NCBI GenBank assembly: GCA_945898275.1 | Contig: CAMDHZ010000025.1 | Coordinates: 1-41,273 of the forward strand | DNA from: Chitinophaga pinensis | GTDB taxonomy: Bacteria; Bacteroidota; Bacteroidia; UKL13-3 | DNA: 41,273 bases | Direction: 5' to 3' | In this document: one piece after another, positions 25,097 through 32,736 of the stretch | Position numbering within the stretch: the stretch's first letter is position 1 | Layout: the number at the start of each line of letters is the position of its first letter | Position numbers and translations under genes: made by a program | The notes under the pieces: generated by a model | What the model saw: only the letters and a program-made list of their open reading frames with translations | Databases searched by the model: none | What the model was told of the DNA's origin: nothing

Positions 25097-25966
25097 ATGC
25101 TAAGATCAATGACCGGTTTTGGAATGGCCGAAACCGATACAGAAAAGTTTAATGTAAAAGTTGAAATCCGCTCGCTAAACAGCAAGTTTATGGACCTCAA
25201 CCTAAGGATGCCGCGCCAATGGCAGCACAAAGAACTTGAACTTAGGAGAGACTTGGGAAAGTGGATTGAAAGAGGCACCGCACAAGTCTTTATCAATATT
25301 CAATACAAGCAAATTGAAGATAAGGTAAGTCCGCTTAACCAAGAGGTAGCGCAATATTACTTGAACGAGTTGGCCAAACTGAGTGAAGTGAGCAAATGGC
25401 CTGCCCAATCCTTATTGAATAATGTATTTTTGATACCAAACGTCATACAAAATTCAGAAGATACACCTAGCGAAGAAGACTGGAAACAGATTGCTGCTAC
25501 TGTAGAAAAAGCCTACACGCAATTTGATGGGTTCAGACAAACAGAAGGCAAAATGCTGGAAGAGGAATTGAACCACATGAACAAAACTATTCTTGCTAGC
25601 ATGGATGCTTTAAGCGCTTATGAAGAGGAGCGAATTACCAATGTAAGAGAGCGTTTGCAAAAGGAGTTAAACAATTTGCAAAACGACATGGTAGATAAGA
25701 ATCGCTTTGAGCAAGAAATTATTTACTACCTAGAAAAGTTAGATATAAGCGAAGAAAAATCTAGACTTAAACAGCACTGTCAATACTTTGAAGAAACAGC
25801 CAACAGCACTTCCACTGGCAAAAAACTTGGATTTATTGCACAAGAAATGGGGCGCGAAATAAATACCATTGGTTCAAAAGCCAACCACCCATTGATGCAA
25901 AGAAAAGTGGTGGAAATGAAAGATGAGTTGGAGAAAATTAAGGAACAAATTAACAATGTTTTATAG
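25097..25966 (+). CDS. yicC: YicC-family endoribonuclease
   Basis: YicC is a conserved protein shown in other bacteria to be an endoribonuclease. The 289 residues match. The N-terminal signature LRSMTGFGMAE and KVEIRSLNSKFMDLNLRMP are diagnostic, and the C-terminal DUF1732 region has ISEEKSRLKQHCQYF, GKKLGFIAQEMGREINTIGSKAN and the final LEKIKEQINNVL. A coiled-coil region lies at about 160-210. The gene begins 28 bp after the EamA gene, with a TACCTTCG -7-like element between. gmk starts 5 bp downstream, the usual yicC-gmk neighbourhood. Confidence 0.93.
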   Translation: MLRSMTGFGMAETDTEKFNVKVEIRSLNSKFMDLNLRMPRQWQHKELELRRDLGKWIERGTAQVFINIQYKQIEDKVSPLNQEVAQYYLNELAKLSEVSKWPAQSLLNNVFLIPNVIQNSEDTPSEEDWKQIAATVEKAYTQFDGFRQTEGKMLEEELNHMNKTILASMDALSAYEEERITNVRERLQKELNNLQNDMVDKNRFEQEIIYYLEKLDISEEKSRLKQHCQYFEETANSTSTGKKLGFIAQEMGREINTIGSKANHPLMQRKVVEMKDELEKIKEQINNVL

Positions 25967-25971
25967 TTGCC

Positions 25972-26538
25972 ATGGAAAAAGTAATCATCTTTTGTGCACC
26001 TTCTGGTTCTGGTAAAACTACCATTGTAAAACATTTGTTGAAAACCGATGATAGATTAGCTTTCTCTGTGAGTGCCTGCACTAGGGCAATGCGCAAAGGA
26101 GAAGAACATGGCAAAGACTATTATTTTATGAGTCAGGAAGAATTTAAAACCCATGTGACACAAAATGATTTCTTGGAATATGAAGAGGTTTATGGGGGCA
26201 ATTTTTATGGCACTTTAAAATCTGAAATTGAGCGTATTTGGCAAGCGGGCAAAGTGGTTATTTTTGATGTGGATGTGGTTGGAGGCTTAAACCTTAAAAA
26301 TTATTTTGGACAAAAAGCCCTTGGTGTTTTTGTGAAACCACCAAGTGTTGAAGCCCTAGAAAAACGTTTAAGATTTAGGTCAACAGAAACCGAAGAAACA
26401 ATCAAAATGCGCGTAGGCAAGGCAGTTGAAGAACTTGCATTTGAATCAAAATTTGAACAAGTAATACTAAATGATCATTTAGAAGCAGCCTTAGAGCAAG
26501 CAGAAGAAGTGGTTGAAAGATTTTTAAGCCATACCTAA
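25972..26538 (+). CDS. gmk: Guanylate kinase
   Basis: Phosphorylates GMP to GDP with ATP, essential for GTP synthesis. At 188 residues it is close to the usual length. P-loop APSGSGKT (9-16), the GMP-binding SVSACTRAMRKGEEHGKDY (33-51) and EYEEVYGGNFYGT (66-78) are clear, followed by the lid region RFRSTETEETIKMR. It is the second gene of a yicC-gmk-nadD run (5 bp after yicC, 1 bp before nadD). Confidence 0.97.
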   Translation: MEKVIIFCAPSGSGKTTIVKHLLKTDDRLAFSVSACTRAMRKGEEHGKDYYFMSQEEFKTHVTQNDFLEYEEVYGGNFYGTLKSEIERIWQAGKVVIFDVDVVGGLNLKNYFGQKALGVFVKPPSVEALEKRLRFRSTETEETIKMRVGKAVEELAFESKFEQVILNDHLEAALEQAEEVVERFLSHT

Positions 26539-26539
26539 T

Positions 26540-27124
26540 ATGAAAATTGGATTATTTTTTGGCTCCTTCAATCCTGTGCATACAGGTCATCTTATCATTG
26601 GAAGCTATATGGCTGATTATACAGAATTAGACGAAATTTGGTATGTAGTTTCTCCGCAAAATCCGTTTAAACAAAATGATGAACTATTGCACGAACAAAC
26701 AAGAATTGAACTTTTAAAACTTGCCATTGCAGACGATATTAGGTTCAAGGCCAGTGATATAGAATTTGACCTGCCTCGCCCCTCTTACACTGCAGATACT
26801 TTACAAGCACTTAGAAATGAAAATCCGCAACATACCTTTACCCTAATTATTGGTGGAGATAACTTGAAGAGCTTTCATAAGTGGAAAAACTATTCTGATA
26901 TTTTGTTGCATCATGATGTATATGTGTATGCAAGAATTGGCATTGTTGAACGCCCTTTGTTGGCCAATCACCCAAAGATAAAAATGTTTGAAGTTCCTTT
27001 GCTAAACATATCTTCTACCTATATTAGAGAGACACTGCAAGAAGGGAAAAGCATTAGGTATATGCTTCCAGAGCCTGTAAGAAAAGAAATTGAAGAAAAG
27101 GGCTATTATAAGCTACAAGTTTAG
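26540..27124 (+). CDS. nadD: Nicotinate-nucleotide adenylyltransferase
   Basis: Converts nicotinate mononucleotide to deamido-NAD in NAD biosynthesis. The 194 residues fit. The nucleotidyltransferase motif GSFNPVHTGH (8-17) carries the HxGH histidines, and the C-terminal ISSTYIRE is the second family motif. FTLIIGGDNLKSFHKWKNY is characteristic of NadD. The ATG lies 1 bp after the gmk stop. The 3' end interlocks by 4 bp (TTAG) with the stop of the convergent folB. Confidence 0.96.
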   Translation: MKIGLFFGSFNPVHTGHLIIGSYMADYTELDEIWYVVSPQNPFKQNDELLHEQTRIELLKLAIADDIRFKASDIEFDLPRPSYTADTLQALRNENPQHTFTLIIGGDNLKSFHKWKNYSDILLHHDVYVYARIGIVERPLLANHPKIKMFEVPLLNISSTYIRETLQEGKSIRYMLPEPVRKEIEEKGYYKLQV

Positions 27125-27477
27125 CTAACAAGTTTAACCGCAGCAGCGCCACCCCCAAAAGCACCACCCGGATTTGGTTTGGTAATTTTTACTGATACAG
27201 AAATATCCTTTTCAGCCAAATGCAGGTGAATTCTTTGTAAAATTGTGCGGCATAAATCTTCAATAAAATCCCTGCGAATTTCCATTTCTTCCTTGATGAT
27301 GTTGAAGATTTCCTCATAGTTAATTACCTCTTCCAACTGCTTAAATCGACGGTCTTCGGGCACTTCTTCAAGTATTTCAATATCCACAAAAAAGTTGGCG
27401 CCTCTTTCCTTTTCAAAATCGTAAAGGCCGTGGTAAGCAAAAAAAGATAAATTCTCTAAAGTGGTAGTTAACTTCAT
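27121..27477 (-). CDS. folB: Dihydroneopterin aldolase
   Basis: A folate-pathway enzyme making 6-hydroxymethyl-dihydropterin. The 118 residues are typical. The N-terminal LENLSFFAYHGLYDFEKE carries the conserved YHG and Glu. NYEEIF (53-58) and FIEDL (71-75) follow, and the catalytic Lys100 lies in KITKPNPGG. A Gly/Ala-rich loop follows (AFGGGAAAVKLVS). It is a single gene, 45 bp from the divergent acyl-CoA dehydrogenase. No other folate genes are nearby. Confidence 0.93.
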   Translation of the reverse strand: MKLTTTLENLSFFAYHGLYDFEKERGANFFVDIEILEEVPEDRRFKQLEEVINYEEIFNIIKEEMEIRRDFIEDLCRTILQRIHLHLAEKDISVSVKITKPNPGGAFGGGAAAVKLVS

Positions 27478-27522
27478 ACCTCAAAATAACTATTTTCGCA
27501 GCGAAACAAATAATAAAAGATA

Positions 27523-28737
27523 ATGAACCAAGCGCAAGATTTCCAACGTTCAAGTAAATCCGACTTATACCAGCACCACGATTACTATTTGATGGATGAG
27601 TTGTTAACGGATGAACACAAACTTATTCGCAATACGGTTAGAGACTTTGTAAAGAAAGAAATTTCTCCCATCATAGAAGATGCGGCTCAGAGGTCGATGT
27701 TTCCGCATTACCTAATCAATGGTATGGCAGAGGTTGGCTGTTTTGGCCCGCAATTGCCAGCAGAGTATGGCTGTGGTGGATTAGATTATATTAGCTATGG
27801 ACTAATTATGCAAGAGCTAGAACGTTGTGATTCTGGCATTCGCTCAACCGCTTCTGTTCAAGGCAGCTTGGTAATGTATCCTATTTATAAATTTGGTTCA
27901 GAAGAACAAAAAAGAAAATTCCTTCCAAAATTAGCCAGCGGCGAAATGATGGGCTGCTTTGGCTTAACAGAACCAGACCATGGCTCTAATCCTGGAGGCA
28001 TGACCACCAATTTCAAAGATGCTGGCGATGGCAAAAATGTTATTTTAAATGGTGCCAAAATGTGGATTAGCAACTCTCCATTTGCAGATGTTGCCGTAGT
28101 TTGGGCTAAAAATGAAGCTGGTGTAATTAAAGGTATCATTGTAGAACGCGGCATGGCTGGCTTTACCACACCAGAAACCCATGGAAAATGGAGTTTAAGA
28201 GCAAGTGCCACAGGCGAATTGGTTTTTACAGACGTTTTGGTTCCAAAAGAAAATATTCTACCAGGCGTTGAAGGCCTAAAAGGACCTTTAACTTGTTTAA
28301 ATTCTGCTCGCTATGGTATTAGCTGGGGCGCAATTGGCGCGGCTTTAGATTGCTATGATACCGCTTTAAGATATGCCAAAGAAAGAAAACAATTTGGACG
28401 TCCAATTGCAGGCTTTCAATTGCAGCAAAAGAAATTGGCCGAAATGATTACAGAAATTGCCAAAGCTCAAATGTTAACTTGGCGTTTAGGTGTTTTGATG
28501 AATGAAGGCAGAGCAACTCCTGCACAGATTTCAATGGCAAAAAGAAACAATGTGGCCATGGCTTGCCAAATTGCACGCGATGCAAGACAAATGTTAGGCG
28601 GTATGGGAATCACAGGTGAATACAGCATTATGCGCCACATGATGAACCTTGAAAGTGTAATTACTTATGAAGGTACGCACGACATCCATTTGCTTATCAC
28701 AGGTATGGATGTAACAGGTGAAAATGCATTTACCTAA
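27523..28737 (+). CDS. gcdH: Glutaryl-CoA dehydrogenase (acyl-CoA dehydrogenase family)
   Basis: An FAD enzyme that oxidises and decarboxylates glutaryl-CoA to crotonyl-CoA in lysine/tryptophan breakdown. The 404 residues fit. LERCDSGIRSTASVQGSLVMYPI (about 103-125) and TEPDHGSNPGGM (about 150-161) are GCDH-specific rather than general acyl-CoA dehydrogenase. The catalytic base is Glu383 in ITYEGTHDIHLL. TGEYSIMRHMMNLESV precedes it. The gene has its own spacer with TATTTTCG upstream and is followed 18 bp later by an unrelated membrane protein. Confidence 0.92.
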   Translation: MNQAQDFQRSSKSDLYQHHDYYLMDELLTDEHKLIRNTVRDFVKKEISPIIEDAAQRSMFPHYLINGMAEVGCFGPQLPAEYGCGGLDYISYGLIMQELERCDSGIRSTASVQGSLVMYPIYKFGSEEQKRKFLPKLASGEMMGCFGLTEPDHGSNPGGMTTNFKDAGDGKNVILNGAKMWISNSPFADVAVVWAKNEAGVIKGIIVERGMAGFTTPETHGKWSLRASATGELVFTDVLVPKENILPGVEGLKGPLTCLNSARYGISWGAIGAALDCYDTALRYAKERKQFGRPIAGFQLQQKKLAEMITEIAKAQMLTWRLGVLMNEGRATPAQISMAKRNNVAMACQIARDARQMLGGMGITGEYSIMRHMMNLESVITYEGTHDIHLLITGMDVTGENAFT

Positions 28738-28755
28738 GACCTGAAAAGGAAACAC

Positions 28756-30096
28756 TTGAAACGCGCTGCCGCATTTTTAGGATTCGCTTTTCTCTTGTTG
28801 TTTCCAGCTTTTTGGAATGGTTTTCCGCTTGTTTATTCCGATACCGGAATATACATAGCAAGTGGAATGCAATCCAATATCCCTCAAGATAGGCCTTTAG
28901 TTTATGGATTTTTCATAAGGCATTCGAGTTTATTAGAAAGTCTTTGGCTTAGCATTTTTGCTCAAGCAATAATTGCTGCGGCGCTTACGTATGTTTTTGC
29001 AAAACTATTTCTAGCAGAAACACTTAAGCCCCGCAGCTTTTTTTTGGTTGGCTTATTAATGTGCCTTTTTAGCACTTTGCCTTGGTACAGCTCATTTTTA
29101 ATGGCAGATGCGTTTACTGGTTTCTCCTTTCTGCTTTTACTTTTTCTTTTTTTCTTTTTGAACCAAAAGCCTTGGCACTGGGGATTTTTAATTATATTTT
29201 ATTGGTTTGTTACTGCTGCTCATTTAAGTCAGGCTACTGGACACCTTTTGGTATGGGCAGTTTTACTAGTTTCAAGTTCTTTTAAGTGGGTAAGAAATAT
29301 TATCTCAATAAAACGAACACTTTGGGTGGGTGCTATTATTCTATGCAACTATTTATTTTTACCTAGCTTTCATTACCTCGCAGGAAATGATTTTACCTAC
29401 CCCAAAAGGTCTTATTATTTTATAAGTGCTCGATTTATTGAAAATGGCAGTATGAAAGAAATATTAGATAAAAATTGCCCAAATGCAAATTGGCAAATGT
29501 GTCAATATAAAGATAGTTTACCCACCTGTGCCTCAGATTTTTTATGGACAGAGAATAGTCCATTGATAAAATTAAAAGGCTGGGAAAAAGAACTAACAGA
29601 ACTCAAAGAAATAAATAAAGCAGTTTTGTCTGACCCTAATTTATTAGTTAAAAACTTAAATTATTTGGCGAAGGTTTCTTGGAAACAAACGTTTCAAACC
29701 GCGGTGGCAGAAGAGTATTTGCCTTACGATTCCTTATCTCCTCCAGGTTATATTATTGGCTATTACTTTAAACCAGAATTTAAAAGCTATTTAAACAGCA
29801 AACAACAACAAAATCAAGCGCTAAAGATTAGCCATCCGCTTAGCAACTGGATGCATTATAGTTTGCTCTTATCATTGTTAATTCTGCTTACTAGTTTAAT
29901 ACTCGGTTTTGGTTCAAACCGACAAAAACTGATGATGCTAATGCTACTGCTGGGCTACATGGGAAATGCAGTGGCTGTGAGTGTTGCCTCTGGAGGTGCA
30001 AGGTATAATAGCCGCTATTATTGGGTGATTGTTTTATGTGCAATATTAATTCTATTTAAATACTTCAAAGAAAAATGGAGATTTAAAGGGAGTTAG
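28756..30096 (+). CDS. Multi-pass membrane protein of unknown function
   Basis: This 446-residue protein has about nine to ten hydrophobic helices. The start is a TTG, because no suitable ATG precedes the first helix (AAAFLGFAFLLLFPAFW). The loop after helix 1, FPLVYSDTGIYIAS (about 24-37), recalls the Asp-bearing first loop of GT-C-type membrane glycosyltransferases, but I cannot confirm it. A long periplasmic loop (about 210-365) holds several Cys (NCPNANWQMCQYKDSLPTC). The gene contains an exact GGTTCAAACC (29911) and a near copy (29691). It lies in a co-directional run with gcdH and a phosphohexomutase, which does not settle its role. Confidence 0.7.
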   Translation: MKRAAAFLGFAFLLLFPAFWNGFPLVYSDTGIYIASGMQSNIPQDRPLVYGFFIRHSSLLESLWLSIFAQAIIAAALTYVFAKLFLAETLKPRSFFLVGLLMCLFSTLPWYSSFLMADAFTGFSFLLLLFLFFFLNQKPWHWGFLIIFYWFVTAAHLSQATGHLLVWAVLLVSSSFKWVRNIISIKRTLWVGAIILCNYLFLPSFHYLAGNDFTYPKRSYYFISARFIENGSMKEILDKNCPNANWQMCQYKDSLPTCASDFLWTENSPLIKLKGWEKELTELKEINKAVLSDPNLLVKNLNYLAKVSWKQTFQTAVAEEYLPYDSLSPPGYIIGYYFKPEFKSYLNSKQQQNQALKISHPLSNWMHYSLLLSLLILLTSLILGFGSNRQKLMMLMLLLGYMGNAVAVSVASGGARYNSRYYWVIVLCAILILFKYFKEKWRFKGS

Positions 30097-30125
30097 TTAA
30101 ATTGCACACTTTAAAACATCCACTT

Positions 30126-31529
30126 ATGTACGTAATAAAATTTGGAACCGACGGTTGGAGAGGCATTATTGCCGATGAGTTTACAGTAGAAAATGTAAGA
30201 CGTGTTGCACAAGGAACTGCCGACTATATCAAGGCTAGTTTCCCAAATAACTTGACAGTTGTTATTGGGCATGATTGTCGTTTTGCAGGTGAACTTTTTG
30301 CTGAAAACACAGCAAGAGTAATGAATGCAAATGGTATCAAAGTGATTATGGCCAAAGGTTTTGTATCTACGCCAATGATAAGTTTAGGTGCAGTTAAATA
30401 TGGTGCCGCTTTAGGCGTAATTATTACAGCAAGTCATAACCCACATACGTACAATGGTTTTAAACTAAAGGCACATTATGGCGGACCAAGTTCACCAGCA
30501 GTAATTGATGCGGTTGAAAAGGCAATTCCAGAAACTTTATCTGTTACACTTGCAAGTCACGAAGAAAATATTAAAGCAGGCATGGTTGAATACGTAGATT
30601 TAGAAACCATGTATGTTAATGAAGTTGAAAGCAAATTTGATTTAAAGGCAATTGCCGATAGTAAAATGGAATTTGCTTATGATGCGATGTATGGTGCTGG
30701 ACAAAATGTAATGAGAAGAGTGTTTCCAGACATTACCTTGTTGCATTGCGAACACAACCCAGGTTTTGACGGACAAGCACCTGAGCCTATTGACAAAAAC
30801 TTAAGTGAATTTAGAGAGTTGATTCGCGTAAGTGGAGATATTGACTGCGGATTGGTGACAGATGGAGATGCCGATAGAATTGGACTTTATAACAAAGAAG
30901 GAAAGTTTGTAGATTCACATCATATTATCTTATTGCTAGTGCATTATTTACATAAGTACAAAGGCATGGATGGTAAAGTGATCACAACCTTTAGCGCTAC
31001 CAATAAAATCACTGAAATGGCCAAGGCTTATGGCTTAGAAATTGAAATCACCAAAATTGGTTTCAAATACATTTGTGAAAAAATGGTTACAGAAAATGTT
31101 TTGGTAGGTGGCGAAGAAAGTGGTGGTATTGCCATCAAAGGATTTATTCCTGAAAGAGACGGCATCTGGATTGGCTTAACACTTTGGGAATTTATGGCCA
31201 AAACTGGCAAGAGCTTAAATGAATTGATTCAAGAAGTATACGATGTGGTTGGTTCTTTTGCTATGGGCAGAATTGATTTACATATTACAGAAGAAATCAA
31301 ACAAAAGGTATTAGCCAATTGCAAAGCTGGGTTATATACTGCTTTTGGTAATTATAAAATAGAAAAAACTGAAGACTTAGATGGGTATAAATTTCACCTT
31401 GGAAATGGCGAATGGGTAATGGTGAGAGCTTCTGGAACTGAGCCAGTTTTAAGGGTTTACTCAGAAAGTGACACAGACGAAAACGCAACTAAAATATTAG
31501 AGGTAACTAAAGCAGTTTTACTTAGTTAA
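30126..31529 (+). CDS. Phosphoglucomutase/phosphomannomutase family protein
   Basis: An alpha-D-phosphohexomutase of 467 residues from the ATG at 30126, which gives the usual N-terminus YVIKFGTDGWRGI; a TTG 24 nt upstream is less likely. All four family sites are visible: phosphoserine Ser103 in TASHNPHTY, metal loop DGDADRIG (246-253), the sugar-binding GGEESGG and phosphate-binding RASGTEPVLRVY near the end. It interconverts hexose 1- and 6-phosphates; glucose versus mannose preference cannot be told. The end overlaps the convergent Ycf48-like gene by 12 bp, with a terminator hairpin across both ends. Confidence 0.92.
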   Translation: MYVIKFGTDGWRGIIADEFTVENVRRVAQGTADYIKASFPNNLTVVIGHDCRFAGELFAENTARVMNANGIKVIMAKGFVSTPMISLGAVKYGAALGVIITASHNPHTYNGFKLKAHYGGPSSPAVIDAVEKAIPETLSVTLASHEENIKAGMVEYVDLETMYVNEVESKFDLKAIADSKMEFAYDAMYGAGQNVMRRVFPDITLLHCEHNPGFDGQAPEPIDKNLSEFRELIRVSGDIDCGLVTDGDADRIGLYNKEGKFVDSHHIILLLVHYLHKYKGMDGKVITTFSATNKITEMAKAYGLEIEITKIGFKYICEKMVTENVLVGGEESGGIAIKGFIPERDGIWIGLTLWEFMAKTGKSLNELIQEVYDVVGSFAMGRIDLHITEEIKQKVLANCKAGLYTAFGNYKIEKTEDLDGYKFHLGNGEWVMVRASGTEPVLRVYSESDTDENATKILEVTKAVLLS

Positions 31530-31541
31530 AACTGCTATTTT
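31511..31541. terminator. Terminator hairpin inside the overlapping gene ends
   Basis: AGCAGTTTTA (31511-31520) pairs perfectly with TAAAACTGCT (31527-31536) around CTTAGT. On the plus strand it is followed by ATTTTT. The hairpin covers the last codons and stops of both the phosphohexomutase and the convergent Ycf48-like gene, so coding and termination share the same bases. Confidence 0.7.
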
Positions 31542-32606
31542 TCCTTGACTTCCGGCAAGTATTATCAGCTTGCCGGACTTGTCAGACCGAACAACATTAA
31601 AGCTATTATCTGAGATTTTTCCTTTTCCTTTAGAAGGATTAACTTCTACAGATTCAGTATGATTTGATTCAACCCCAGTAGGCCCACAAGTAATAAACTC
31701 TGGCCCTTCACCTACGAAGGTGACACAAGAGCGATATCCGGTAAAGAAAGGTTTTGCATTGAGTAATTCTAAGCCCTCTTCTCTATACTCATAATAATAA
31801 ACACTTTGCTTTGTTTTGGCAGTATCAGATTCAAAATCTCCTCCAACAATTGCAATATAATTTTTATTGATGTCAAATGAAAATGCACCTTTTGACGGGC
31901 TTCCACTCTTCATGCTTTTTAGCTCATAACGTTGGTAAAACTTACCCATTTGTAGCCAATGGAAAACACTTACACTGCCACCAGTTACAAAACCAACACT
32001 TCCTTTTGGTAAACATTTAAAGCTAGTTCCAGAAGCAGCAAACAATGATTCTCCTGGAATGGCCCATGGACGCATGGCTGTATCAAAAGGATACCAAGTA
32101 TTTCCTGCATCATTTGTTTTATATAATACAAACCTTTCATCGATTGGGTCACCAATTACTGCACCTTTACTTATGTCCCAAAAATCTATAGCATCCAAGA
32201 ATATAGCTGGATCTGTGTTTTGAAATACTTTTCTCCAAGTTCCACCACCATCAACCGTTTTAAAAATATAAGCAGGTGAACCACTTGCAACAACTATTGC
32301 TACATCTTTACTAAAACCATAAATAGAACGCAATTGCAAATTGGGAAAGCCAGGAATTTGCATAATGATGAAGGTTTTACCACCATCGATGCTTTTTGCA
32401 ACTACACTCTGACTACCGCTTACCCAAACCACTTTGTCATTAACTACATGCATTCCTCGAAAAGAAAGGTTTCGAAAATTTATACTAGAATTTTTTGAAA
32501 CTAAAATGAATTTAGAAGAATCAATGACCTGCAACTTAAACTGACTAAAGCCGTCTTTAAACTGAAATAAAGACAATACAAATAGAAAGAAAGCAATCCG
32601 TTTCAT
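31518..32606 (-). CDS. Secreted Ycf48/BNR-type beta-propeller protein
   Basis: A 362-residue exported protein with signal peptide (1-21, ending DGFSQ). BNR/Asp-box-like repeats KSIDGGKTF (71-79), KTVDGGGTW (115-123) and KTNDAGNTW (163-171) are spaced as in sialidase-type and Ycf48 propellers. There are no catalytic residues of sialidases that I can see, so a binding or assembly role is more likely. Such 'photosystem II assembly factor-like' names are common in Bacteroidota that do not photosynthesise. It has no T9SS C-terminal domain. It is convergent with the phosphohexomutase and divergent from rnr. Confidence 0.8.
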   Translation of the reverse strand: MKRIAFFLFVLSLFQFKDGFSQFKLQVIDSSKFILVSKNSSINFRNLSFRGMHVVNDKVVWVSGSQSVVAKSIDGGKTFIIMQIPGFPNLQLRSIYGFSKDVAIVVASGSPAYIFKTVDGGGTWRKVFQNTDPAIFLDAIDFWDISKGAVIGDPIDERFVLYKTNDAGNTWYPFDTAMRPWAIPGESLFAASGTSFKCLPKGSVGFVTGGSVSVFHWLQMGKFYQRYELKSMKSGSPSKGAFSFDINKNYIAIVGGDFESDTAKTKQSVYYYEYREEGLELLNAKPFFTGYRSCVTFVGEGPEFITCGPTGVESNHTESVEVNPSKGKGKISDNSFNVVRSDKSGKLIILAGSQGKIAVLTK

Positions 32607-32736
32607 GGCCGCAAGTTAATTCTAATTTAATTTAATACCTATTTTTTTTAGTTCAAACCGACCTATTTTTTTTATGACTTTTCCAAGTTTTTGAATCCTT
32701 TGAATAGCTAAGCACCTAATGATTATATTGCAAGCA

